A stretch of 64,000 nt of DNA from Micractinium sp. NFX-FRZ (lineage: Eukaryota; Chlorophyta; Trebouxiophyceae; Chlorellales; Chlorellaceae). Below are positions 21,210 through 33,800 of this stretch, in pieces. The translations under genes were made by a program, and so were the position numbers. The stretch is taken from contig JAPTJF010000044.1 of the NCBI GenBank assembly GCA_029339195.1, positions 62,001 to 126,000 of the forward strand, read 5' to 3'. How positions within the stretch are numbered: position 1 is the stretch's first letter; the number at the start of each line of letters is the position of its first letter. The notes beneath the pieces were generated by a model. The model was not told the DNA's origin. It did no database searches and saw only the letters and a program-made list of their open reading frames with translations.

Positions 21210-22981
21210 TCACGAAGCCGCCATACAGCAGCTTGCCTTGACCGCGGCACGCGTCGGTGCTGCTGCCCACCCCGTAGCTGCGGTGGCCTCCACCAAGCCC
21301 CCAGCAGCGAGCAGCATGGCAGCAGGCACCCCCCAGAGACAGCTGCTGACGTGGCTCTGCAAGCAGGGGCGGCCACACAGGCGGGCGGTGGGGGGGCAGC
21401 TCCTGCGCCAGCTGGGCAGTGGGGGCTGCTCCGCCCCCCAATCAACATGTGCAGGCCGATCCAACAGAGGGGAACAGGGATGGGCGTGGCAGCCGCAGCA
21501 GCCCCTTGCTCCTCCCATCCATCCAGCAGCTGGTAGTGCTGCTCCGGTGAATGGTGGGTGGTGCAGGCAGGCGAGCCTCCGAGCAGCGGCTCCACCCCAC
21601 CCAAGCCCGCCCCAGCTCGCACCACCACACAGCGATGCCCCCGCCCGCCCGCCACAAGCAGGCCTGGCCTCACCTCCAGGAGCAGGCAGCACAGCAGCTT
21701 GAGCAGCAACGCAGCCAGGCGCAGCGCAAAGCGCTTCTTCAGCCAGGGCGCCGCCTGCGGGCGGGGTGAGGTGATGCGCCGGGTGGAGGGCGGGGTGGGC
21801 AGGCAGGCACACCGGCCAGAGAAGGAGTGGGCCGCGCAGTCCAGCGGGCTGCCCTCCCTGCCGCGTGCCTATCGACAGACCGCGGGCCACATTTGCGCCG
21901 CCAGCGCTGGTGCTGCCGCCTCCCCTTCTGCTGCACGCACCTGGGCCCATGGCGCCTGCCACCCGTGCAACTCCCGACCAAACATCTCTGCATCGCTGTC
22001 GTCCTCGGCAGCAGTGCCCACCGCTCTCCCCGCCTCCGCCTGCGCCACCCCCGCCTGGAACGCCTGTAGCGCCTTGCCCATCCCCAGCTGCTGCCACTCC
22101 TGTGGCTGCGGCGCGCAGGGCGGCGGCGGCGGGCGCGGCGGCCTGCCGCAGGGCAGGGGAGGGGGCGGGCAGGGCAGGGGGGAGAGGTTCAGTGGGCAGC
22201 GCAGAGCGGGGCGGCGGGGTAGCTGGCTGGAGCAGGCTGGGCACGGGCAGAGTGGCATGGATCCAGGCCGTGTGGGCCACCCTCGCCATCCGTCTCACTC
22301 CCTGCCTCGCATGCAAGGCCCCCCTCCCGGCGGACGCAACACCAGCCCCAGCTTCTGCTGCAGCTTCCATCCCATTGGGAGCACCCAGCTGCCAGGGGCT
22401 GCCCCGGACGCCAGCCAGCCCAGGGCTGGCTGCTCACCATGCCGCCGGCGCTGCTGTTGCACCCGCTGCTGCGCCGGCAAGCGCTCTCAAGAGGGGGGCA
22501 TCTGCGGGGTGGGCAGCGGCATTTGGCAGCAGGAGCCCGTGTGTCGCTGCCGCGACGCACTCCACCGTCACGGCGCCGCTGCCTGGCCGCCCTGCCGGCC
22601 GGAGGTGCGCTAGGATGCCTTGCCGGACCCGCAGCGGCAGGTGCTCCAGGCTGCATGAGGGGAGGGAAGGGGCAAATAGTGGTGGTAGGGTGCGGCAGGA
22701 AGCTCCCTTTGGGGATGCGGGGCCCCAGGCTTTGAGGGCGGGACGGTGGGCGCCGTCACCGGTGCTCGCGGCGGGCGACGGCGGGACTGCCTGTGCCAAG
22801 CACTGCGTTGGCCAGCCCGCCAGGTGCGCGCCGCGCACCTCAGTAACCTGGCTGGGATGTCATCGGACGAGGCGCCCAAAAGGGATGGAGGCAACGCCTG
22901 CGTCGCGGTGAGGAGGCCGAGGGCTCCGTCGGCGTTGGGCTGCATGCCAGCTGCACCACGTCCAGCAGCCTTCCGCAACAT
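21210..22981 (-). pseudogene. Paralogue B of the unknown membrane-anchored family, 2-bp frameshift
   Basis: The structure mirrors paralogue A: 22839-22981, 22438-22650, 21941-22142, 21674-21756, 21210-21356, with phases 2, 2, 0 up to exon 4. Shared motifs are ALGLLTATQALP, SLEHLPLRVRQGIL, GKALQAFQAGVAQAEA, KLLCCLLLE and WGVPAAMLLAAGG. Exon 4 is 83 bp instead of 81: an extra GC within GGCGCGCAGCG (about 21718-21724) breaks the frame inside the first membrane segment. Both downstream exons keep clean membrane-segment frames only if the insertion is removed. Either the copy is recently disabled or this is a sequencing slip in a GC repeat. If intact it would be slightly shorter than A, without the polyproline expansion. 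Confidence 0.7.
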
Positions 22982-24937
22982 GTTCCTGAATGGTCAGAGG
23001 CAGTGCCAAACTGCAAACGGCATAGGAGGGTGGACGGATCCGGCCAGCATGCCAGGCTGGCATTGCGGGGCGATTTCGCCCATGGCAGGGCCCCAATGCG
23101 CCAGCCGTCTGTGTTATCAATGAGGGAGGGATGAAGACTACAGCGAAACAAAACCGCGCCTGGAGACCCGCTGCCCTGCACCAGGGCAAGTACCACTGCT
23201 GGTCCTGTACAGGCAGAACCCCTAAGGGGAGTGCAACGGTGGGGCGGTTTGTGGCTACCTGCACTTCTCCCCACCCTCCCACAAAAGCGCAACCTCGTGC
23301 TGGCCGTATGATGAACACCCAGGAGAGCCAGGGTGTGAGCCGGGGCGGGCTCCTCGCGGCGGATCCTTCACAGCACGACATCCTCCAACGCAATGCGTCC
23401 AATACAAGTCCACCCACCTGGGCCATCCTGGCTGGCTTGGCCTGTCGTCATCGGCACGTCACGGTTGTGCAGTGCTCTGGATGGCAAGGCAGGGAAGGGA
23501 ACCTGGTGCGTGGCAGCGATCGCAGACCGTACTCTCGATGCACGGCGCCTGCCGCACCGCCACTCGTGGCAAACAGGCACCCACGCTTGGCCAGATGTTG
23601 CCCTCTATTGCACACAGAAGAGCACATGATCCACTGGCCGCAATCCTGCCGCTCCTTTGCTCCCCCGGCTTCACTACAGCCCACTGCGTCTTGGCATTCC
23701 GGCAGCGGCGCTCGCACCTGCTGTGCGCCTGCTAAGCGGCGGGCATGCTGAGGGCAGGGCAGCCAGCACCTCAGCACCGGGCCGAGCCCGCTCGCTGGAT
23801 TACACCGTGTGAGGCAGCTCTTGCTGTTGACATCACGTCGGGGCCGCTGGGGGCCCGATGATCAACTTCAACAAGCTGCCTGTGGGCTGCGGGCTAGCTA
23901 GTCGGGACAAGCATACCTCAGAGAAAATTGGCGACTGCATGGGTCATGCGTGCCCGCTCGCGCTGGACGACAGCCACTGAAGTCATGAAGTGGCCCAAAC
24001 GGGGACAGGCTCGCCTGATGACGTTCCTTTTTGAAGCGACGCCCAGGCGGTGGCCGCCTATATGGCTGCAGCGCAGCCTCATGTCACCGCCGCCGCCGCA
24101 CCTGGCTGGCTTTCGTGGCGGGAACCCACGGCGGCAAAGCTGGCGGCAGGGAGCGTGAGCCGTGCATAGCAGTGGGTCCGCACTTACATGCATACACTTA
24201 CAAAAAGTGTCAGCTGAGGCCAAGCATGAGGTCAGGCGGGGGGAATGCACACTGGCAGCTGGAAGCGGGAGAGGCGGGGGCGCAGCTGGAGGGCACGCCA
24301 GCCGCGCGGGTGTGCATGGCGGGTGGGGCGTGGACGAGCAGCACGGGTTGTGTAGTGCATGATGGGTGGATGGGCAGGGGTTGCTGCGCTTGTGGGCTGA
24401 GTGAGGGTGTGTGGATAAAAGAAAGGATTGCAGGCGGCAGTGCTCCGCCTGGCAGGCAGTGAGATGTGCAGCACCCACCAGTGCCTAGCCCACCGACCCA
24501 CGTGGGCTGCCCCAATGCGGGCGCTGGGGGGACGGAAGGAAGAGGGGGCGGTAGGCGGGGCCCCAGCCCTGGGAGGGCAGCCAAGATGGGGGTGACAGTG
24601 GGAGGGCAGCCAGTGATGTGGTGGCAGGTGCATTGCTGAGGGCCTGGCCGTGTGGGGTGGGCCGCTGTGTGACGATGGGCCGAAGATCAGGCGGTCACGA
24701 GAGCAGCGGGGCTGCAGTGCCTGAGCCCGCCAGACAGGGCGCCCTGCCATGCTGAGGAAATAGGCGCTGAGGGAGCGGTGTTGCGAGGTGGGCCAAGCAA
24801 AGCAAGGGGGGGGGGAGTGAGCAGGGGGGGGCAGCCATAGCGGGATGGGCTGCAGGCGCGGGAATACAAACAAGGGGGCGAAGCGAGTGGCTGTCAGCGG
24901 CAGCCGGCGGCTGCGCCTGGCTAGCTGCTGCCCCTGC
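22982..24937. other. Intergenic, no supported gene
   Basis: Presumed promoter of paralogue B and 3' UTR of the secreted-protein gene ending at 24938. Two TTACA strings near 24185 and 24197 are minus-strand TGTAA poly(A)-signal candidates. A 206-codon plus-strand frame from 23131 has no recognisable domain and is not called. Confidence 0.55.
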
Positions 24938-27896
24938 TCAGCGCAGCCCCCTCTTGAGCGGCCTCCTCCTGAGCACAGGCGGCTTGGGGGGAGGCGGCCG
25001 AGGCGAGGGAGGTCGCCGCTGGGGCGGTGGCACGCGTGTTGGTGGCGGCAGCTTGGGGGGCGGCGGCGAGCGCGCCGGTGGCGGCAGCCTGGGCGGAGGT
25101 GGCGAGCGCAAGGGGGGCGGCAGCCTGGGCGGAGGTGGCGAGCGCAAGGGGGGCGGCTGCTTGGGCGGCGGTGGCGGGGACCGTGCAGGCGGGGGCTGCC
25201 TGGGCGGCGGCGGCGAGCGCATCGGCGGCGGCAGCCGTACGGGTGGCGGTGGGTTGGACAGCGGTGGTCCGGCGGGCACTACCCCTCCTCCGGGCACCCC
25301 ACCCCCCGTCCCCTGAGACATGGGCTCCCCAGGCGGCGGCGGCCGCCTGGAGGGCGGCGGGCGGCGGGCCGGCGGCGGAGGCCTGGGCACCGGGGGTTGC
25401 CTGCGGGGGACAGCAACAGCAGCAGCAGCAGGGTGCATCGGTTGGCAGGCCCGCACAGCTCGGCCGCGTGGCCCCAGCTGGCAAAGAGCAGCAACAACGT
25501 ACAGTACATGAGCCCTGCGCATGCGGCAAGCTTCCTGCACCACTTGCAGCTGAGTTGAGGGCACCCCCACGGGGGGTGGCGGCAGAGCGTGGGGTGCAGG
25601 CGTGACGCACACACACACGTACAGATACATACACCCACACACATACAGGCGCACACAAACTCAGACTCACACACACATAGATATACACAGCCACACATAA
25701 AGCACACCCACGCGCGCTGCAGGGGCCGCCCCCGTCTCCCCGCCCCCCACCCCACCCCACCTCGCCGCTGCTGAAGGGGCCCCAGCATCCCACCTGAGCA
25801 CCGGAGGCGGGCAGCGCGCTGAGCTGGCGGCGGCGGCGCTGCACGAGTAGGCCAGCATGAGGCAGCGGATGCCGTCGCCGTCATCGCTCATCTGGATGTC
25901 GGCGCCGCTGGGTGGCGGCGCCGGCGGCTCGCCGGGAACGCCCACCCAGCGCTCGGCTGCAGGCATGACCAGAGCAGGCACAGCATGGTGGGGGATGGGA
26001 CTCCCGACCCCGGCTGGCGGGCGGGCGGGCGGAAGCAGATGGCACTGGGTGTGCGGGGACTGGTACAGTAGGACATGTGGGGCAGTGCCGCGCCATGATA
26101 GGCAGTGCATGCCTACCGGCAGGATTGGCGCAGTGCAGGATCTGGGGCGGCAGGATTGGCGCAGCACAGCACCGCACAGCATGCCCTAGCAAAGCACAAC
26201 ACAGCCCGGCACAGCCCGGCATACACAGCAGAGCAGTGCAGGTTCTGGGACTGCCTCTGCACCAGGCAGTCAGGTTCACCCAACACCTCTGCCCGGCTGG
26301 CACCTGCCCGGCTGGCACCTGTTACCTGTGCCGGAGTACCAGGCGGCCTGGGCAGCGTCGCCCCGCTGCACGGTGGCGGGCCGCACATCCGCGCTGGGTG
26401 GCGCAAACAGGCGGCAGGAGCCGTCGCCTGCCCGGAAGCTCCACCGCCGGCAGCGCACCGGCGAGGTGCTCTGCAGCCAGGGAGGAATGCGGCGTGGTGT
26501 GGGGCGCATGGGAGGTGGGTGGGAGATGCCGGCGCACCAGGCGGGCGTGAGGGACGAGCGTGATGGGTGGGCGGGGCGGGCCGGCGCCAACTGTTGAGGG
26601 GCAGTGTGCAGGCAGGCACAGCGGGCAGGGAGTTACAAGATACAGCGCAAGGGGGCTGAACTAGCAGCGTCAGCGGTGATGCACTGCGCACCGGTGGCGT
26701 GCCGTTCTGGGCCTGGCAGAGCTTGCAGCACGAACACTGCGTCCAATGCTCCCGCAGCACCGGCCACTTCCTGCCTCCGCCCGCCGACCCCTCCTCCCTC
26801 CACTCTAGTGTGGCCTGCATCGGTGGGCAATGGGACCTTGGTGATAACGAGCTAGGGGGTGGGTGAGGTTTTAGGCATACAGCAGCCGGGTGCACAGGCG
26901 CTGTGGCAGGGCACGGCGCTCAGGGCGCGTGGGGGTGATGCACCCATCAGCGGCAGCACCCACCCTTGCTGCGCAGTCCCGCCCTGTCTGCACTCGCTCA
27001 CCCACTGCATGCCTGCCCAGGTCAGGTTGACTTTCGAGTAGTCGAGCTCAGCAGCTGCCAGGGTGGCACTGGCGCCCTGCAGGTGATGTGCAAGTGAGAG
27101 AGGCGGCGGCACAGGAGCTGTGGCCAGAGGGCAGCGGCGCCGCAGCAGGTGCGTGCCGGCTGCGCTGTCGTGCTGCCTGGCACACACCTTTGTTTGCATC
27201 CAGGCAAGCAGGCGGCCCTGTATACGCACCTGATCCTCCATCCAGAGTCCAGTGGACACTAGCTGGCACACAGGGCGGGGCGCTGCAGGCGGGCAGGGGG
27301 GCGCAGGGGCGGGGGGCACCTGTCGGCAGGGTGGCGGTGTGACAGTATCCCAGCAGCATTGTTTACATGGCGCAAACATCGACCCACGGCAAGTCATTGG
27401 AACCTCGTAATACATGTTTGGACTGGAGAGCGGCCCGATATGAGAGAAAAACAGCGAAGAGCTCGGCCTGCCGCCCGCACAGGACGGGCACACGCCCGCA
27501 GGAGGGCGTCTGTCACTGCACCGCTGTGCTGTAACAATCGTTGGGAGCCATGCCTCGCACCTGTTGCTGTGTCGGCCAGGAGCCAGCTCTCCTGCTGGGC
27601 ACATGCCGCTCCTGCACGGCCAGGGAGCAGGTATTCAGTGCGCTTTCTCACGCACGCCCAAGTATCGGAGGGACTGTTTGCCAAGCGAGTATGGGTCTGG
27701 CTGTGGGCCGGCAAGCAGGGCAGCAGCTGCCTTGCCAGCTCCAGGAAGGGCGCCTGGCGCCGCCGCAACGCCTCATTTGGGTTTGCAGCAGGAGAATATT
27801 GCCACCAATGCGCCCAGTACACAGTGTAAGAGCACCTGCCAGTAGGAGAGCGACAAGGGTCCTGGTAAACAGCCTTCTCGCGGCTGCCTCCAGCAT
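24938..27896 (-). CDS. Secreted PAN/Apple-like protein with proline-rich tail (360 aa)
   Basis: Seven exons, 27836-27896, 27230-27282, 27002-27076, 26692-26814, 26326-26470, 25794-25956 and 24938-25400, join with phases 1, 0, 0, 0, 1, 2. Exon 1 encodes a good signal peptide, MLEAAARRLFTRTLVALLLA. The body is Cys- and Trp-containing: HWTQCSCCKLCQAQN followed by CRRWSFRAGDGSCRLF resembles the cysteine spacing of PAN/Apple modules found in many algal surface proteins (family assignment by eye). The last exon is about 150 residues of (S/P)PPPP units with Arg between them, typical of hydroxyproline-rich wall or extracellular-matrix glycoproteins. The likely location is cell wall or secreted matrix, with a binding or adhesion role (inference). 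Exon 1 is the least certain part, because it is joined across a 550-bp intron by phase only. Confidence 0.66.
25606..25700. repeat. CA-rich imperfect microsatellite
   Basis: ACACACACACGTACAGATAC and related CA/TA-rich units continue to about 25700, within the intron between exons 6 and 7 of the secreted-protein gene. Confidence 0.85.
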
Positions 27897-28707
27897 CGCC
27901 TGCCAGCAAGCTGTGGCCGGGCCATGCAAACGCAGCTGAGCAGCTTCAAAGCAACGCGCAGCGCCGGAGCGAGCGTCGGAGAGCGTGGACGTGAAGGCCA
28001 CGCAGCACCCTGTGGAAGCTGCCTAGGCCCAGCAGCCACACAGGCAGCTTCCTGCTGTGCTACGACAAGGGACGCCCCATCTAAATGCTGCGCTCGCTGT
28101 GCCCAGGGATGGCAATTGATGGCGCTTGGGCTCTGGCACGCCATGGCCACAAACAGCTTCCTGGAGCGGCTGCAGCGGCAAGGCCGCCCGCACTGGGCGC
28201 AGAGCAACTGCGAGCGGCCTTGCTGGTGGGCAGGCATGCTGAATACATGTAGGCGTGTGCGTGCGTGGATGGACATGAAATGGCGGCAGTGCTGAGGGTG
28301 GGGCAAGTGAGCAGTGCGGGAAGATGGGGAAATCACGAAGAGGATGAGGGAGGGTGGGTGGCGGGCCGCCCGGGCGCCCCTCCGGTACTGCCGCAAGCAG
28401 ACTTGACAGCACCTAAAAGTGGCGGCCGCGACAAGGAGGACGCCGGGTCGAGCTCAATGAGGGCTCCACCTGCTGTCGCTCGTGGCCGGGCGGTGCTGGT
28501 GCTGTGGTGGCGGCGGCGGCGGGCTTGCCTGCTGCTACGGCTGCGGCTGCTGCTGCTGTGGCAGTAGTGGCGGCGGTCTTGCCTGCTGCTACGGCTGCTG
28601 CTGCGCTGCTATGGCGACGGCGGCGGCGGGCTTGCCTGCTGCTACTGCTGTTGCTGCTGCTGTGGTGGCAGTAGTGGCGGCGGTCTTGCCTGCTGCTGCT
28701 GCTGATG
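27897..28707. other. Spacer between SPINDLY and the secreted-protein gene
   Basis: Both flanking genes lie on the minus strand. The right part (28490-28707) continues the CTG/CCG-type array that encodes the SPINDLY tail, now as 3' UTR. No other exon is supported. Confidence 0.6.
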
Positions 28708-28850
28708 CTATGGCGACGGCAGCGGCGGGCCTGCCTGCTGCTGCTGTTGCTGCTGCTGTGGTGGCGACGGCGGCGGCGGGCTTGTCTGCTGCTGCTGCTG
28801 GCCTGCCTGCTGCTGCTGCTGCGCCTGCTTCGGCTCCCCCGCCTGCTGCT
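28490..28850 (-). repeat. Gln/Pro-coding triplet minisatellite running past the SPINDLY stop
   Basis: Blocks of GCTGCTGCTG alternating with GGTGGCGGCGGCGG and TTGCCTGCTGCTAC repeat at about 80-90 bp over some 360 bp. The right part codes the Q/P-rich C-terminus; the array continues beyond the TAG at 28708-28710. Confidence 0.85.
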
Positions 28851-30819
28851 GCTGGTCCAGCCAGCGCTGCCAGAGCTGGCGGTACACGCCCTCCAGCTGC
28901 CGCACAAAGGTGGGGGCGTCACAGAGGGGCGACTGCAGCGGGGGGCAGGGCATGAAGCGGATGTAGGGCAAGCGTGGGGGCGTCGCAGGAGGAGACTGCA
29001 CTCGGGGCAGGCGCAGGTGCCGGCGGGCAACAGGGGAGAGCAGGTGGGTGTGGCAGAGCAGGCAGCAAGGCGCACGGCACAACAGCCGAGATGCGGTGCA
29101 GCAGAGGGAAGGGTGGCGGAGCACATGGTGCAGCCCCGCCTTGGTACAGACTGCAAGTAACCTCTGCACCCCGCACATGCACACCGTGCAGCATGTGCTG
29201 GTGCAGCACGAGCACAGCGCAGCGCAGCATGGCACAACACGGCCCCACACCGCCCTGCAAAAGGGGCCACGGTTCCCAGCTGGCTGCCTGGCAGCACGGC
29301 GCACCTGCATCATGCGCTGGCGCAGCCCGCGCCGCAGCTTGGCTAGGCGTGCGGGGTGGGAGGCGAGGGAGACGGCCTTGGCGACGTATTCATCCACTGC
29401 ACAGGGAGGGGAGCAGGCACATGCAAGTAAAGGTGACTTCCCCGCACATGGTGCAACAACTGTGTACAACAGGAAACTGACGCAACAAAGCAGCAGCTAC
29501 AGTAGTTCACAGCCTCAGAGATGCCAGCCTGCCGCCCAACAACAACACACACACACACAGGTACACGTAAAAGCCGACACTTGCGCCCGCCTTCCTCCCG
29601 CACACGCACGCACGCAACGCGAAGAGCCACCTGCCCACTGGTGCTCCAGTCTAAACTGCCGCCCCCCGGCTGACCCCCTCGCTCGTCCATGCAAGCCGCC
29701 CACCATGCCCACGCCACCCACACACAAAAACCTCTGCTTCACCGCCCCAAGCCCGCGCACCGCTGTGGGCCACCCACTCGTCCTGCAGCCCCACAGCCGA
29801 CAGCAGGCTGACCCCCACGTTGTGTGCGTGGCAGCTGCCTGCCAGGGTGAGGCAGGGCACGCCTGCAGTGTGGTGGACGGGGGGAGGTAGGGGGAGACGG
29901 AGGAGGGATGGTGAGTGGGATGATGATAACGATGAAATGGGCCAAGGACAGGGCTGGGGCCCCGGGCAGCTGGGCTGCAGGCAGGCCAGATGGGGGGTGC
30001 CACGCCGACTGCTGCGCTGCTTCCCCTCGGTTTTTTCGGCCCTCCTTCCTGCCTTCCTTGCTTTCACACCATGTACGCCTAAAAAAAGACGGCGGCTCCA
30101 GGCGCGGCACACTACCGGGAAAGAGTAAGCCTACCTGGCTAGGGTGGAGTGACTCTGTTGCTGCGGTGCCTGCCCCACATTCACACCCTCCACTCTAGTG
30201 CGGCCTGGTGGCCCACCCACCCCACCCCACCCCATCTGCCCATGATGGCGCGGCTCGGTCGCGGCGGTACCGCTTCCCAATTTGGTCAGCCCCTGGAAAA
30301 TCCAACACACCCCACACACAGCGCTTGCAGCACGACAGCCACCCACCCACCCGCCCACCACCCAACAAAGGGGCCCAGAACCCACCCACGCACACCCACC
30401 CAACGAGGGGCCCAGGACCCAGCCACCCACACCCAGCCACCCACCCATATAAAGGGACTCTGTGGTTGTGGTGGTACCGGCGTAGGGCCAGGGGTCCAGG
30501 CTGATGTCCATCATGGCGTACTGCAGTGGGGGGGGGTGCAGGGCGGTACAGCGGTACATGTTTAGGTGCAGGGCAGTACAGGGTGGCGCAAGGTCAGGGG
30601 TCCAGGCTGATGTGTATCATGGCGTACTGCATTGAGCGGGGGTGCGGGGCGGTACGGCGGTACACGTTGCAGGTGGCGGGCGGTACATGACGGTGATGCA
30701 AGGTTTGGTGTCGGAAGTGAAGCCCAACATATAACATGCCTTGTACGTTTGGGGTGAGGACGATGCTGGCAACACTCAACGTGCACTTGAGCGGCTGGAT
30801 GCAAGGGGGACAGGCCGAA

Positions 30820-30858
<39 letters not shown>

Positions 30859-33800
30859 GGCCCCCGACAGCCCCCACAGGCACTTGCAGAGAGCGTCCCC
30901 TGAGCACGCCAACAGCGGGGGCCGGAAGAAGGGGCCCACCTGCGCCAGATGGTCCCTATTGGCAGCTGCCAGAGGCAGCAGGTCCACCTGCACCATGGTA
31001 GGTGGACAGACGAGCGGGGAGTGGGGGGCGGTTATGGAGGTGCGCGCAGGCAGGGAGGGCGGACAAGGCCAGCCGGGCAGGCGAGTCAGCAGAGGGCGGG
31101 GCAGGCGGGCTGGCTGGGTCAGGCAAGCTGGTGAGGGCGCACAGGCCACGGCATGCAGGCCAGGACAGCGGCGCGTGGCAGGTCTACTGTGCTGTGCTGT
31201 GTGCTGCGTTGTGCTGTGCCGTGCTGTGCTGTGCGCACCCTGCTGCGCTCAACCCCCGCCTCCTCAAACACGCGCCAGTACTGGTTTCGCACCACCTGCC
31301 GGGGGCGTAAAGTTAGCAATGTGCTTCGCTTAGCTCAGTAAGAAATCAGAGGCTGGCAGGGAAGGCAGGGAGGCTGACATGGCAGGAGCCAGTACTGGTG
31401 GCGCACCACCTGCGACCACAGCAAGCACAGCAGGGCAGCCTGAGGGAGGATATGAGGCATGGGTGGGGTGAGCAGCGGAGGCCGGCCCATGTGCTGCCGC
31501 GCACTTGCTCCCCAATTACTACAGTGGACATGCAGCGGCACCAGGTGTCGAGGCGGCCAGGCATGCTGGCACCAGCGTAAGCTCGCCCGCCCCCAGGCCA
31601 GCTCACCTCGCAAGCAAACGGCTTGTTCTTGAGCACAAGCCGGCTGCCGGGCACCGCCAGCAAGATGCGCGCCCACACACGCAGCACCTGGAGGGGGTGC
31701 GGGACGGGGTGCAGGGGGCCCAGGGGGAGGGCAGGGTCAGGCGGGGCAGAGGCGGGCGGGCAGGGTCGGGAAGACGAGGGGGCACGGCCAGGACGCGCGC
31801 CTGCGAGCGCAGCACTTGGTTGCGGGCCGGGCCTTTGGAGCTTCCACAGGTGCAAACCTGACACCTTTTTACCGAGACATGTAAAGCCAACCCACAATAA
31901 CAAGTGGGTCGGACTGGAACACAGCAGCTAGCGCCCCGGCGTAAAAGCTGCCGAAGGTGGGGAACCTGCCCCTTGACACTAAAGCTACACCTTGTGCAAA
32001 AGGGGGTAACAGTGCCCACAGCAGCCCCACCTCGGGCGTCTGCTTGGCCAGGGCGTTGAAGCTGCCAAAGGTGATGAAGCCGTGAAGCTCGGCGGGCGCG
32101 GGGGCCACGGGGGGCGCGTCGGGGGCGGGGGTGTAGCACAGGAAGCAGCCGGGCAGGCGGATGAGCTCCTCTGCAACCCATGCGCGTATGGGGGCAAAAA
32201 GAGAACAGAGTGAGCGATCGTGACCTCCCCTGCCGTCATGCGGTGGGTGGCCGGTGGAGAGAGAATGAGAGGGTGAGAGAGTCGGCAGTGCAGCGGGCAA
32301 GACGATGAGCTCCTCTGCAGGGGAGGCAGGGGGGAGGGCCTTCTGATGGCTCGTGATGATGTGCTTCTAGCCACTCTGAAGTCTAGAAGGCAAAGAAGCA
32401 AACATGGCGCACCCGTGAAGGTCTGGGCGGTGTCCACCGGGTCGCAGATTGCGTCTGTGATGCGGTAGTCGACGGCGCGCAGCCCGGTGCTGTTGGGGTA
32501 GCCAATCCAGGTCACCTGCGTTGCATGGAAAGCAGGCCGCCCGCGGGGTGAACGTTTCCGTGAGTATTCCATACGTCCCCTCAAGTGGGCGGGCGACCAC
32601 TCCAGATGACCTGCAGGCACGCATGCCAACCCAAGGGCACAGCACGTCGGCTGGGGGCAGCGGCCAGGGGTGCGGGGCAGCCGGGCGGGCCAGCCAGCTG
32701 CTATGCGCACCACCAGGCGTCAGGCACGCAGGCAGGATTGCTGTTTATGAAGGCAGCACGCGCGGTCGGGCGGGTAGTGAGGTGAGGGCAGCGTAGAGGT
32801 GGGCACTGGCGCCCTCGCCTGCCGCCGGCACAGACGCGCTACCCACTCGGCCCCCACCCGCCAGCCCCCCGCCCCAACCGCGGGGCTTGCCTGCACGGGT
32901 GCTGGGCGGCGCGCCACCGCCCCCAGCCGGTTGCTGGCCGTGTGCCCCGTCAGCTCCACCAGCACGTCCACCCTGTCCTGACGTATCAGCTGCGCCAGCT
33001 CTGCACATGAATAAATAAAGCGTTGAATTGTGGGTGAAAGAAATGTAAGGCGGGGCCGGGGGATGGAGGGGACGGGGGTGGCTGGGTGCCCGGTCGGCTC
33101 CCCGAGCACATCCAATCCTCATTCTGCGGTACCAGCTGCGGTACCAGCTGCGCCAGCTGTGCAGGGAGGGAGGCGGGCAGGGTGCAGGCGAGGCAGGGCG
33201 GCCCCGCTTCCAGGGCACGACCAGGGCAGCGGTCGACGCGAATCCTGAGGCCCCTGCTAGCTGCACACAGGTCGAGACCAATCAAGGAACCCTAGGCGAG
33301 CACTGCCCGGCGCTCACCGCCTCAGCAGCCAGGCCTGGCTGAGCTCACAGCCCCAGCAGCCTGCCCGCCGGCCCCCCACCCGCCCGCCCAAACCGCCCCA
33401 AGTGCCTGCTCCGCCCTGCTTGCCTGCCTCTGGCATGCGTGCCACGTCGCGCCACATGCCGCCCGCTGCCAGCACCTCGCCCTTGAGTTTGGCGGTCTTG
33501 GAGTCGGCCTGAGACGGGGGCGAGACAAGGGGTGAAGCGGGTGAAGGAGGGGAGGGTGGGACGAGGGGCGGGGCAGACAGGCGGAGGTACTCAGCACAGT
33601 GCCCGGCACTGCCCCCATGCCCCGCTGCTGTCCTGCCCCGCCGCCCTGTTGCCGCACTGCTGCCACGCCGGCTCGCCTAATTGCCTCCCTGCTGCCCCCT
33701 CCTCAGCTCAGCTGCCTCGATTCTTGCAAGCCGCCGCCTCGGCCAGCCTCCCTCCCACCTCAAGCCACCAGCCCGCCCCCACCCTGGGCACGCCACCCCA

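Noticed and set aside
23131..23751. 206-codon plus-strand open frame
   Set aside because: No recognisable domain, no splice partner and composition like the surrounding spacer; long frames are common by chance in DNA this GC-rich.
24232..24873. 213-codon minus-strand open frame below the secreted-protein gene
   Set aside because: It lies where the 3' UTR is expected, is Pro/His/Ser-biased without motifs, and has no acceptor-phase link to the gene above.
30594..30635. A separate exon reading YAMIHISLDP
   Set aside because: It ends in a stop and duplicates the true exon 100 bp downstream; treated as an echo.
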